Notes under the pieces: generated by a model | Database searches by the model: none | What the model was told of the DNA's origin: nothing | Seen by the model: only the letters and a program-made list of their open reading frames with translations | IMG/VR virus record: IMGVR_UViG_3300045135_001407 | Location: 1-50,456 of that record | Length of the DNA: 50,456 nucleotides | Reading direction: 5' to 3' (one strand) | Origin: a virus | Translations under genes and position numbers: made by a program | Shown here: piece by piece, positions 8,007 through 16,256 of the stretch | Layout: each line of letters starts with the position of its first letter | Numbering within the stretch: position 1 is the stretch's first letter

Positions 8007-9269
8007 ATGGATAAATATTTTAAAGTCCCTGTAGAAAGGTTACTTGATAAGATTGTTGTAGGAGAACATAACGGAATACAATTTAATGAGTCTCAATGGG
8101 GGATGGTTGAAGGACTAGAAGATCATCGTTTCTGGACTCATATTTCTGCTAGAAGAACTGGTAAATCTTTAGCTGCTGGTATTTTAGCTTTTGCTAAACT
8201 TTTAGAGCCGGGGAAGCAAGTGATGGTAGTAGCTCCTAACTTTACTCTATCATCAATTATTTGGGATTATGTCACAGATATCATTAGAAACTTACAACTG
8301 GAAGTGGATAGGTTCAATCAAAAAGACAAAGTTGTTAAACTTATCAACGGTTCTACCTTCCGTCTCCTATCGGCTAACAACAGAGACTCACTTGTGGGGC
8401 GTGCTGCTCATCTTATAATTGTAGACGAGGCGGCAATCATCCCTGATGATGAGTATTTTACTCGTGATTTACGTCCCGCTCTTTCTACCTACCCCGATTC
8501 TAGGGCACTTTTTATATCTACCCCCCGTGGTAAAACAAGCTACCTTTACTCTTACTATCTTCGTGGACAAGACCCAGAGTTTGACGACTGGGGGTCAGGA
8601 TTATTTACGTGGAGAGCTAATCCTTTACTAAGTGTAAAAGATATTGAAGAAGCTCGTCGTTCTATTTCTAATAAGATGTTTGCTCAAGAGTATGAGTGTG
8701 ATTGGACTACTACAGAAATGCAGGTCTATAACTTAGATGAAAGTCGTCATCTGCAAGACTTAACTTGGGTAAAAGAAAATCTTAACCGTTTTGAAGTTAT
8801 TGCAGGACTTGATGTTGGTTATCGTGATTTAAATGCTTTTATTGTAATAGCTACGGACGGTGAATATTTTTATGTTATAGATGAATATATTTCTGGAGAG
8901 GTAACAACCTCAGAACTTGCAGAAAATATTAAAGAACTAGAAGAAAAGTGGGAAGTAGAAATGATTTACATAGACTCTGCTGCTCAACAACTTAAAGCTG
9001 ATTTTGCTTATGACTATGATATTTTTTGTGAGAATGCAATAAAGTCTGTAAAAGACGGTATAAATTATTTAGGTGCTCTTATAGACCATGATCGTTTAGT
9101 TTTTGATTCTGAAACTGGTTTTCAAACTTTTACATCAATGGCTAATTATAAATGGAATCCTAGAACAGAAAACCCAAAAACAATTCATGATGATAATTCT
9201 CATGCTTCTGATGCTGCTAGGTATGGTATTTATACTTATGTAAAGACTTCGGCCTCTATTTATGCTTAA
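8007..9269 (+). CDS. terL: Terminase large subunit
   Basis: A 420-residue packaging motor. The ATPase part shows a classic terminase Walker A (SARRTGKS, residues 47-54), Walker B (LIIVDEAA, D140-E141) and the coupling motif LFISTPRG (168-175). The nuclease part shows the three RNase H-fold acidic positions: D269 (IAGLDVGYRD), D323 (MIYIDSAA) and D402 (HASDAARYG). It cuts concatemeric DNA and drives it into the prohead through the portal. No small subunit gene is recognisable next to it. ATG 8007 follows GAGGG; the end overlaps the glycosyltransferase gene by eight bases. Confidence 0.96.
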   Translation: MDKYFKVPVERLLDKIVVGEHNGIQFNESQWGMVEGLEDHRFWTHISARRTGKSLAAGILAFAKLLEPGKQVMVVAPNFTLSSIIWDYVTDIIRNLQLEVDRFNQKDKVVKLINGSTFRLLSANNRDSLVGRAAHLIIVDEAAIIPDDEYFTRDLRPALSTYPDSRALFISTPRGKTSYLYSYYLRGQDPEFDDWGSGLFTWRANPLLSVKDIEEARRSISNKMFAQEYECDWTTTEMQVYNLDESRHLQDLTWVKENLNRFEVIAGLDVGYRDLNAFIVIATDGEYFYVIDEYISGEVTTSELAENIKELEEKWEVEMIYIDSAAQQLKADFAYDYDIFCENAIKSVKDGINYLGALIDHDRLVFDSETGFQTFTSMANYKWNPRTENPKTIHDDNSHASDAARYGIYTYVKTSASIYA

Positions 9270-9930
9270 AGATACTGTTTTAATAATCTTAAACTATAAA
9301 AGAATTAGTAATGTTTACTACCTAGTAGAAAAATTTAAAGGTAAATTACCAATTTATATCATCAATAATAATCCTTCTTTTAAGCTACATCAAATTAAAG
9401 GTGCTGGAGTAATAAATAAAGAAAAAAATGGGTGGTGTATTGAGCGTTGGAAATTTGCTAAAGAATTAGATTATAAATATGCTATCATTTTAGATGATGA
9501 TATAAATCCAAGCTTTCATTGTATAATGAGACTGATAACAGAGATAAGACAAACTCCTGATAGACTTATATCTATTTATGGAAGATCAGGAATAGATAAG
9601 GTTTCTAAATATGAAGACTTGTCAAGTGAGTGGTGCATTGATACTGAATCAGATATTGCAGTAGGAGCCTGTTTATCTGTGTCTATCCCCCACTTAAAAA
9701 CTATATGGAAAGATTACTTAGAGCCTTGGGGTACAAAGGATAGAGGAGATGACATACAAGTATCTTTGTCTATGAGTGATTACTACAAAACTCGACCCAA
9801 AATAATTAAAACTGAAGTTTCCTTATTAAAGGAGGGAGAAGTAGGATTGAACAAGCATCCTGATCATTTTAGTAAAAGATGGAAAGTAATTCAGGATTTT
9901 CGTTCCCCTTTCTTAGCTTCTGAAAATTAA
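9262..9930 (+). CDS. Small GT-A fold glycosyltransferase
   Basis: A 222-residue protein starting with a beta strand and loop typical of nucleotide-sugar binding (TVLIILNYKRISNVYYLV). It has a clear DxD-type metal site (AIILDDDINP, residues 78-80) and a later acidic pair (WGTKDRGDDIQVSLSM, D163-D164). The latter resembles the acceptor-side EDI region of exostosin-like (GT64) and related enzymes, so I place it in the GT-A superfamily without naming a sugar. It is expressed by overlap with the terminase gene and sits in the packaging operon, which is an unusual place; it looks like an inserted accessory gene. It may glycosylate DNA, virion protein or host envelope. Confidence 0.75.
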   Translation: MLKDTVLIILNYKRISNVYYLVEKFKGKLPIYIINNNPSFKLHQIKGAGVINKEKNGWCIERWKFAKELDYKYAIILDDDINPSFHCIMRLITEIRQTPDRLISIYGRSGIDKVSKYEDLSSEWCIDTESDIAVGACLSVSIPHLKTIWKDYLEPWGTKDRGDDIQVSLSMSDYYKTRPKIIKTEVSLLKEGEVGLNKHPDHFSKRWKVIQDFRSPFLASEN

Positions 9931-9970
9931 AGATTGGACACAAAGTTTAGTATTTGGTAAAGTTATTCTA

Positions 9971-10345
9971 ATGGCAGATTTAAAAAGAATTCCTATTAAG
10001 TATATAAGGGATTATATTAAAAAAGACTACAAGTTACGTGATGAGTGTTTTATTTGTAAAGAAAAAAATAATTTAGAACTTCATCATATTTATTCTATAT
10101 CTCAATTGTTTAATGACTGGTGTATCAAGGAAAACATAGAAGAAATTAGTTCTGTAGATTACATTAAAGATCTAAGAGTTAAGTTTTATGAAGATGAGTT
10201 TCAACGGTTAAGTAATGATAATCTTTATACTCTCTGCAAACAACACCATGAAAGATTACACAATTTATACGGACAAAGATATAGTAATCATTTAGCGAAT
10301 AAAATTATAAACTGGTTGAATGTTCAAAGGGAGAAAAATGGCTAA
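9971..10345 (+). CDS. HNH endonuclease
   Basis: A 124-residue protein with a zinc-supported HNH fold: C26-x2-C29 (ECFICKEK), the catalytic HH at 38-39 (LELHHIYS), N84 (SNDNLYTL) and C89-x2-HH with H97 (LCKQHHERLHNLY). Phages with HK97-type packaging commonly encode an HNH protein beside TerL that stimulates cleavage at the packaging site; homing nucleases share the fold. Position directly before the portal favours the packaging role, although the insertion together with a glycosyltransferase could also be a mobile cassette. Its 3' end overlaps the portal gene start by eight bases. Confidence 0.85.
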   Translation: MADLKRIPIKYIRDYIKKDYKLRDECFICKEKNNLELHHIYSISQLFNDWCIKENIEEISSVDYIKDLRVKFYEDEFQRLSNDNLYTLCKQHHERLHNLYGQRYSNHLANKIINWLNVQREKNG

Positions 10346-11600
10346 CGAAGTTCCAGGTTGGAGAAGATGGATATCAGAAAAACTTAACCCTGCCCAGCCC
10401 TCTTTGGCAGCTGCAGAGCCTTATGCTAGTCCAGAAACTATTCTTGATTTTGAACAAGCATACCGCGAAGTAGAAGTTGTTAATAGATCTATTGATATTA
10501 TCATAAATGCTTTAATAGAAGTTCCAATTATAGTAGAAGGTGGTGGAGCAGTAAAAAAAGTAGACAAACTTTTGAATCGTTCTCCTAATCCTTTTGAAGA
10601 TAGAGTTAAGTTATTTCGTAGAGCATTTTTAGACTATATGTTAGATGGTAATGCTTTCTTTTACTATGATCGCACTAATCTTTATGTACTACCTGCTAAT
10701 GATATGGAAGTTATTCCAGATGAGAAGACTTTTATTTCACACTTTAACTTCTTAGTTAGAAATGTTCAGTCTTCTAGCGTATACGGGTACGGTAAGCAAA
10801 CAACGAGACAAGAATCTGCTCTAAAATTTGACACTGATGAGATTATTCACATTAAAAATGATAATGAAGATAGTATCTACCGAGGTGCTCCAAAGCTAAA
10901 GTCTATTAAAAGATTAATTGAACTTTATTATTATTTAATTAACTTCCAGCGTCAGTTCTTTAAGAATAATGGTATCCCAGGTATTGTTTTACAGACTGAT
11001 TCTGTTTTAAGTCCAAAAGTTAAAGATAGACTTTTAGAACAGTGGAGACAGAGCTACTCTACTATATATGGCGGGGCTAGAAATCCTGCTATTTTAGATG
11101 GAGGTCTTCAATTAAGTCCTTTTGGTCAGATTAAATTTTCTGAACTAGACTTTGAAGCCTCTGTAGAAAGAGTTCAGCAAGATATAGCAAAAGCTCTTGG
11201 TGTTCCATATGTTCTTCTAAAGTCTGGTAATAATGCGAATATTGCAGCTAACCAAGTATTGTTTTATAATCATACTGTTATGCCAATTCTTGAACAGTTT
11301 TGTAGTGCATTTTCTCATTTCTTTAACTCAGATATTATTATTCGACCTGATAGAGCTGCTGTATCTGCTCTCAGGTCAGACGAAAAAACACAAGCTATGT
11401 ACTATTCTACATTAGTAAATACTGGTATTATTACACCTAATGAAGCTAGAATAGGTTTGAGATTCCAACATCGTGATGATTGCGATGAAATTAGAATACC
11501 ACAAAATATTACAGGAAGTGCTGTAGACCCGTCTCAAGGAGGCAGACCTACAGAAGATAATACAGATACACCTCCTGATCCTACACAAGGGGATACATAG
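10338..11600 (+). CDS. Portal protein, HK97 family
   Basis: A 420-residue protein. ATG 10338 follows AGGGAG at 10328-10333; an in-frame ATG at 10320 is less well placed. Recognisable features are the N-terminal EVEVVNRSIDIIINAL helix, the central IIHIKNDNEDSIYRGAP segment followed by a long helix (LYYYLINFQRQFFKNNGIPG), and DIAKALGVPYVLL with NANIAANQVLFY before the stem/crown helices. These are hallmark segments of HK97-like portals, which form the dodecameric DNA channel at the head vertex. The C-terminus is a Pro/Thr/Asp-rich tail. It is followed one base later by the protease-capsid fusion gene. Confidence 0.93.
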   Translation: MANEVPGWRRWISEKLNPAQPSLAAAEPYASPETILDFEQAYREVEVVNRSIDIIINALIEVPIIVEGGGAVKKVDKLLNRSPNPFEDRVKLFRRAFLDYMLDGNAFFYYDRTNLYVLPANDMEVIPDEKTFISHFNFLVRNVQSSSVYGYGKQTTRQESALKFDTDEIIHIKNDNEDSIYRGAPKLKSIKRLIELYYYLINFQRQFFKNNGIPGIVLQTDSVLSPKVKDRLLEQWRQSYSTIYGGARNPAILDGGLQLSPFGQIKFSELDFEASVERVQQDIAKALGVPYVLLKSGNNANIAANQVLFYNHTVMPILEQFCSAFSHFFNSDIIIRPDRAAVSALRSDEKTQAMYYSTLVNTGIITPNEARIGLRFQHRDDCDEIRIPQNITGSAVDPSQGGRPTEDNTDTPPDPTQGDT

Positions 11601-11601
11601 A

Positions 11602-14600
11602 ATGGAAAAAATGTTTCATGTATACAGCCCATTAACGGTTGAGAAACGTGCTCCTAAAAAGAAGAAAGGTCTAGTTATTGCAGGTTATGCTAACACCACC
11701 GATAAAGATCGAGCGGGTGATATCATTACTGCCAATGCATGGGCTAAAGGCGTTGATTATTATCGCAAAAATCCTGTTCTTCTTTATCAACACGATCATA
11801 ATAAACCAATTGGGCGTGTTCAAAAGATTTCTGTAGATCGTAAAGGTATTTTTGTTGAGGCATATGTTAGTGACGCAGCAGAAAAACTTCACGGTGTACA
11901 AACACTTATTAATGACGGAGCTTTAAAGAGCTTTTCTGTAGGGTTCCGCGTTAAGGATGGTCGCTATGATCGGAATACAGACACAACACAAATTACTGAT
12001 GTAGAACTTCACGAAATTAGTGTTGTATCCGTTCCTTGCAACCAAGAAAGCTTATTCAGTGTTAGAAAAAGTTTTGAATCTAACGATGAATATGAAGCCT
12101 TTAAGAAGAGTCTCAAAGAGGCTAGTCTAAAAGACGAAGTGAAAATGATGGAAGGCATTTATGTCGGAATAACTGGTAACAAAGCTGGTCATTATCATAC
12201 TATGGAAATGGATGATAGTGGCAATGGTGTTACTACCTATTCCTCTCATGGCCAAAAGCATTATCACAAAATTGTGAATTATACCATTGAAGAAGCAGAA
12301 GGGCACGGTCATGAAATTGTGTTCTTAGTTCAACCTTCTAACAATGTTGATTCACCTGATAAGACAGATGGAGAAGCCCGTCCCATGTCTCCTAGTGAGA
12401 CTGAGGCAAACGGTGGGTCTAAAAATCCTAACTACTCATCTGTTACTCTATATTCTGAAGAGGAGAATACTATGACTAAAGACGTTGAAACAAACGAGAC
12501 AGAAGAAGTCATTGTTGCTGCCGCTGAAGAAGAAGAGAAGGAAATTATTAAGGAAGTCAATCTTGCTGAAGACGTAGACATTGAGAAACTATCTGAGGAA
12601 GATGATGATGAAGAGGATGTAACCCTTTCATCTGATCCTTATGAGCCAATTCCTTTTGTTAATCTTCTTAGTGCAGAAACCGCACAAATTAAAAATGGTG
12701 CTTTTGTAAAAAGTGAGGGTAAAAGGTATCAGACTGTAAAAATTGCTACTGCCCAAAACCCTATTTTTCAATTTTTAGAAGTTGACTTAAACGGAAAATC
12801 ATTAGATAATACAGTTACAATCCCTGCTGAAAATTTATCAGTAGCGAATTTTTGGGACATCGGATCACAATTTGATTTAGATGTTTCAGTAACAGAATTT
12901 AAAAGTCTAAGTGATGGAGAAAGAGCTTCAATTAAAGAAGATTTTGAAAACCTAGTCACACTTTCTGAACAAGAGCTTTATGCAGTAAAAGATAACGAAG
13001 CTGTTAAAAATAGTGAACTTTTACAGGAAAAGCTGAATAAAACAATTAACTTAACCACTGTCCCATCCACAGAATGGAATGATACAAACTACCACATTGC
13101 TAAAATGATGATTAATAACATCGAAAAGCTTAAGAGTATTGACTGCAACGATGGCGAAGAGACTTCCAAGGATCTAGCCTTATTAGTAAACGGTCATAAG
13201 ACTACTAAGACTATAAAGGAGAATGAAACAATGGCAACCGAAAATGCAGGTGATCCAATTGTACTAGAGACTGAAAAGGCTGCTCCTGCAACTGAAACAG
13301 TTGTAGAAAAGGCCGCAGAGGAAGTCTCCAGTGTAAAAGTTGGAGAAAACAACACAGAAAAGCTAGTTGAAAAGACTGGTGAAGCTGTTCTAAAAGAAGC
13401 CGACGAAGTTGACCGCCACGGTGAATCAACCCGTCAAACTCGTGAAGAACTTGATGAACTCAAGTCTCAGATCGCAAAATATAAAGACGAGATTAAAGCA
13501 ATCTCTGAAAGCAAGCATGTCTATCAGGCTCAGAAGACTTCAAGCAAGTATTCTGAGAAAGAAATGGCTAATGCTTTCCTACTTGCTAAGGCTCTCAATC
13601 GTCGTGACCCATTTGATACTAAACTCGGTAATCAGATTAAGGCCGTCACCTCAGTTGATCAGTTCCTAAGCAACTTCTCAACAAATATCTACGAAGAAAT
13701 GGAGCAGCAGCTCGTTATTGCTCCTATGTTCGATAGAATCCAGGTCGATGCGAAGACATTCCGTGTCCCCGTAGCCGATGAGGATACCGACGATCAGGTA
13801 GCACAATTCGCTTCTGGCACATATGCCACAGGCGTTGGTGATACCACAAACGTCCCAACCTCAAACCAGAACGCAATTAAGTCAGTAGACTTTACCCCAC
13901 ACAAGTTCATGGTTACAACCCATCTTGCCAAGGACGAAGAAGAGGATACAGTTCTTCCTCTAATCGACTTCCTCCGTCGCGCAGCAACCCGTCGTCTATC
14001 ACGGTCAATTGATAAGGCAATCCTTCGTGGTACTGGTGCTCTTACAGGCTTCACAGCTAACCCAGGTGGCACATCAACTTATGCCTCTGTTGTTAAGGGT
14101 ATTACCACAATGGTTAACCAAGTTGCTACAGACGGTCTATCAGTTCGCACCGCCGATGGTGATACAAAGGCTTCTGCCGCAAATATCGCATCAGCTCGCG
14201 CTCTTATGGGCAAATATGGTCTACAGCTTGGTGATCACCTCGTATACCTCACCACAATTGAAGGTTACAACGAGCTAGTCACAACTTCAGACTTCCGCAC
14301 AGTTGACAAGTTTGGTCCAAACGCAACATACCTCACAGGTTCTGTTGGTGCAATCTATGGTATTCCAGTTGTTATTACTGAATTCCTTGATAACGTTGGT
14401 TCAAACTCAGCCGACATCGGTGCTCTAGTCTACAAGCCAGGCTGGATGATCGCAGAACGACGTGGTATGGAGATCGAGAGCGAGTACGAACCCCGCCAGC
14501 AGGTCACAGCGATGTATATGAGCACACGCTTTGACTTCAAGGCTCTCTCAACCACTGGCTCAGGCGCAGGTGCAAACGTTTCAACCACCTACGGCTACGC

Positions 14601-14625
14601 TGCAACAATTAGAACCCTTGCCTAA
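11602..14625 (+). CDS. Prohead protease / scaffold / major capsid protein fusion
   Basis: One uninterrupted 1007-codon frame. Residues about 1-165 are an HK97-type (U35-like) prohead protease: GYANTTDKDRAGD, LLYQHDHNKPIGRV with the catalytic His region, and the Ser strand GALKSFSVGFRV. A His-rich insert (about 183-245; GHYHTMEM, KHYHKI, GHGHEI) follows. Next come a highly acidic segment (about 300-345) and an unknown domain of about 200 residues. From about residue 544 there is an Ala/Glu/Val coiled-coil stretch (REELDELKSQIAKYKDEI) like the HK97 delta domain, then the HK97 capsid fold from about 655 to 1007. Two in-frame internal ATGs with good ribosome sites (12472 and 13231) suggest that scaffold-capsid and capsid forms are also made. 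Codons become C-rich in the capsid part, as expected for the most abundant product. Confidence 0.9.
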   Translation: MEKMFHVYSPLTVEKRAPKKKKGLVIAGYANTTDKDRAGDIITANAWAKGVDYYRKNPVLLYQHDHNKPIGRVQKISVDRKGIFVEAYVSDAAEKLHGVQTLINDGALKSFSVGFRVKDGRYDRNTDTTQITDVELHEISVVSVPCNQESLFSVRKSFESNDEYEAFKKSLKEASLKDEVKMMEGIYVGITGNKAGHYHTMEMDDSGNGVTTYSSHGQKHYHKIVNYTIEEAEGHGHEIVFLVQPSNNVDSPDKTDGEARPMSPSETEANGGSKNPNYSSVTLYSEEENTMTKDVETNETEEVIVAAAEEEEKEIIKEVNLAEDVDIEKLSEEDDDEEDVTLSSDPYEPIPFVNLLSAETAQIKNGAFVKSEGKRYQTVKIATAQNPIFQFLEVDLNGKSLDNTVTIPAENLSVANFWDIGSQFDLDVSVTEFKSLSDGERASIKEDFENLVTLSEQELYAVKDNEAVKNSELLQEKLNKTINLTTVPSTEWNDTNYHIAKMMINNIEKLKSIDCNDGEETSKDLALLVNGHKTTKTIKENETMATENAGDPIVLETEKAAPATETVVEKAAEEVSSVKVGENNTEKLVEKTGEAVLKEADEVDRHGESTRQTREELDELKSQIAKYKDEIKAISESKHVYQAQKTSSKYSEKEMANAFLLAKALNRRDPFDTKLGNQIKAVTSVDQFLSNFSTNIYEEMEQQLVIAPMFDRIQVDAKTFRVPVADEDTDDQVAQFASGTYATGVGDTTNVPTSNQNAIKSVDFTPHKFMVTTHLAKDEEEDTVLPLIDFLRRAATRRLSRSIDKAILRGTGALTGFTANPGGTSTYASVVKGITTMVNQVATDGLSVRTADGDTKASAANIASARALMGKYGLQLGDHLVYLTTIEGYNELVTTSDFRTVDKFGPNATYLTGSVGAIYGIPVVITEFLDNVGSNSADIGALVYKPGWMIAERRGMEIESEYEPRQQVTAMYMSTRFDFKALSTTGSGAGANVSTTYGYAATIRTLA
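12461..12474 (+). promoter_or_regulatory. Internal ribosome site and ATG inside the protease-capsid gene (scaffold start)
   Basis: AGGAG at 12461-12465 is followed six bases later by an in-frame ATG at 12472 (residue 291 of the fusion). Translation from here would give a protein starting MTKDVETNE that lacks the protease and begins with the acidic scaffold-like segment. Confidence 0.55.
13216..13233 (+). promoter_or_regulatory. Internal ribosome site and ATG inside the protease-capsid gene (capsid start)
   Basis: AAGGAG at 13216-13221 is followed nine bases later by an in-frame ATG at 13231 (residue 544). It would start a 464-residue protein (MATENAGDP...) consisting of a delta-like coiled coil plus the capsid fold, close to the size of a normal HK97-type capsid precursor. 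Confidence 0.6.
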
Positions 14626-14664
14626 TTTAGATTAGCATAGATTCTGATTAACCTTTAAGGGAGA

Positions 14665-14694
14665 GGGAGGTAGTTTTATCTGCCTCCCTTTCTT
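14665..14694 (+). terminator. Intrinsic terminator after the capsid gene
   Basis: GGGAGGTAG (14665-14673) pairs with CTGCCTCCC (14680-14688), with one T-G wobble, around a six-base TTTTAT loop, and is followed by TTTCTT. It lies in the 94-base gap after the capsid stop and would let capsid mRNA accumulate above the downstream neck genes. Confidence 0.8.
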
Positions 14695-14719
14695 ACTATA
14701 AAACAAGGAGATAATTTTA

Positions 14720-14944
14720 ATGATTGACGAAATTATGAATATTGACGATGAAGATGAGGCCCGTTCTATTCTTATGAAACGCGGAAATGGCCTAGGACAA
14801 GTCGATATGTATATTGAAGAGTGGAAAAAAGCTAAAGCTGCTTCTAAACCAGCTCCTGCTCCAATTAAGAAAAAGGTGGTTAGCGCTACTTCCGTAGAGA
14901 CTGTAGCAGCAGCTAAGCCAAAAACAACAATCGTTACTAAATAA
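14720..14944 (+). CDS. Small acidic-to-basic hypothetical protein (74 aa)
   Basis: ATG 14720 follows AAGGAG at the usual distance and directly follows the capsid terminator. The N-terminal 35 residues are acidic and helical (IMNIDDEDEARSIL, then YIEEWKKAKAA); the rest is an Ala/Pro/Lys linker (KPAPAPIKKK) ending TTIVTK. The region between capsid and connector often holds a small head-associated or rho-like protein, but I recognise no family. Function unknown. Confidence 0.75.
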   Translation: MIDEIMNIDDEDEARSILMKRGNGLGQVDMYIEEWKKAKAASKPAPAPIKKKVVSATSVETVAAAKPKTTIVTK

Positions 14945-14957
14945 AAAGGGGTGAGAA

Positions 14958-16256
14958 ATGTCTAGCAATTATGGTAAATATCCATATGTAACTTTAGCAC
15001 AGATAAAAAATTATCTAAATATTACAAGCTCTAATGAAGATGCTAGACTCAGCAATCTTATTTCTTTTGCTTGTGGTGCGGTAGAAAATTACATTGGACA
15101 CGAAGTTCTAAGTAATTCTTATTCAGAAGTTTTTGATGGCGGAAAGTCTTCAGTTTTTGTTTCCCGACTTCCCTTACAAAATGTACACTCTATTTCTGAA
15201 TATGATGGTACTGCTTACAGAAAATTAAATAACCCACAATCAGACGGATCTTCAGTAACTCGAATTGATTCAAACCATACTTTAACTCGCAGTGGAGGAC
15301 CCGTCTTAAAAACTAGATATAAAAAGTTCGGGGACTCCTCTGTGTTTTTTGACGGCTCTGATGATTTTATATTTTTAGCAGATTCAAATGACTGGTATTT
15401 TGGAGATTCCGATTTTACTATTGATATGCAAGTGAGATCAAATTCTTACTCTGCAAATACTACTTTTATTTCACAAGCTGCAGATGCAGATAATCTTTGG
15501 TCCCTCGGTTATGATACTACAAATGGCTTTACATTTAGAGCAGTGTTTGGAGGTACTGAGGTTGTAAATGTAACACACGCAGCATCAACTGGTTACTCAG
15601 CTAATACTTTTCATCATGTAGAAATCGTAAGATCAGGCTCTTCTTGGAACTTGTACAGAGATGGAACTTCTATCGCTTCACAAACTACTTCTAATGTAAT
15701 GCCTGACATTTCTGCTCAATTAGAATTTGCTCGTCAGAACGTGACTTCTAGTTATAAATATTTTAATGGTTTTATTGATGAAACTCGTATTTCTCATGTA
15801 GCAAGACACACTTCTGCTTTTACTGCTCCTTCTTATCAACATGCGACAGATGATGACACTGTTTTACTAGTTCATTTTGATGGTGCTAATGATAACTCTG
15901 ATTTTGCTGATGATCATGCTTCTGTAGAAGACTTTTTATTCTACCCTAATACTGGTGAAGTTACCAAGAATATTGGAGATGGAACAGGAGACTTCGGTCT
16001 TACAATTGTAGGGGCTGCTGTATTTAAAAACTATCCTCGTGGAGTCCGTGTAACTTATAAATCTGGGTATGACTCTGGCAGTGTTCCTAATGACCTTTTA
16101 ATGGCTACTATGGATTATGCTAAAATGCTTCATAAAGACCGTCAAGAATCTCAAGGTTTCACTTTTCAAGGAGAGAACGTACAGGATAGACAGTTAAGTT
16201 CTAATTTTCCCCCTCATATCCGGCGTATTTTAGATTTATATAGAGTGATCATTTAA
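14958..16256 (+). CDS. Head-tail connector (gp6-like) with inserted LamG-like domain
   Basis: The first ~85 residues (YVTLAQIKNYLNITSSNEDA, then ISFACGAVENYIGH and LPLQNVHSISEYDG) and the last ~110 (FLFYPNTGEV, YPRGVRVTYKSGYDSGSVP, and a final helix with ATMDYAKMLHKDR) together make a complete adaptor of the HK97 gp6 / SPP1 gp15 kind, which docks on the portal. Between them, residues about 125-320 form a concanavalin/LamG-like jelly roll (SVFFDGSDDFIFLADS, DFTIDMQVR, FHHVEIVRSGSSWNLYRDG, GFIDETRIS). The insertion lies at a beta hairpin of the adaptor, so both halves can still fold. GGGGTGAG precedes the ATG. The inserted domain may display a glycan-binding surface at the neck (inference). Confidence 0.85.
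   Translation: MSSNYGKYPYVTLAQIKNYLNITSSNEDARLSNLISFACGAVENYIGHEVLSNSYSEVFDGGKSSVFVSRLPLQNVHSISEYDGTAYRKLNNPQSDGSSVTRIDSNHTLTRSGGPVLKTRYKKFGDSSVFFDGSDDFIFLADSNDWYFGDSDFTIDMQVRSNSYSANTTFISQAADADNLWSLGYDTTNGFTFRAVFGGTEVVNVTHAASTGYSANTFHHVEIVRSGSSWNLYRDGTSIASQTTSNVMPDISAQLEFARQNVTSSYKYFNGFIDETRISHVARHTSAFTAPSYQHATDDDTVLLVHFDGANDNSDFADDHASVEDFLFYPNTGEVTKNIGDGTGDFGLTIVGAAVFKNYPRGVRVTYKSGYDSGSVPNDLLMATMDYAKMLHKDRQESQGFTFQGENVQDRQLSSNFPPHIRRILDLYRVII

Noticed and set aside
13211-14278. Open frames in other phases over the capsid part (minus 13211-13429 and 13794-14072; plus 13409-13669 and 14009-14278)
   Set aside because: They lie wholly inside the strongly supported capsid coding frame and give unnatural Leu/Arg-rich products.
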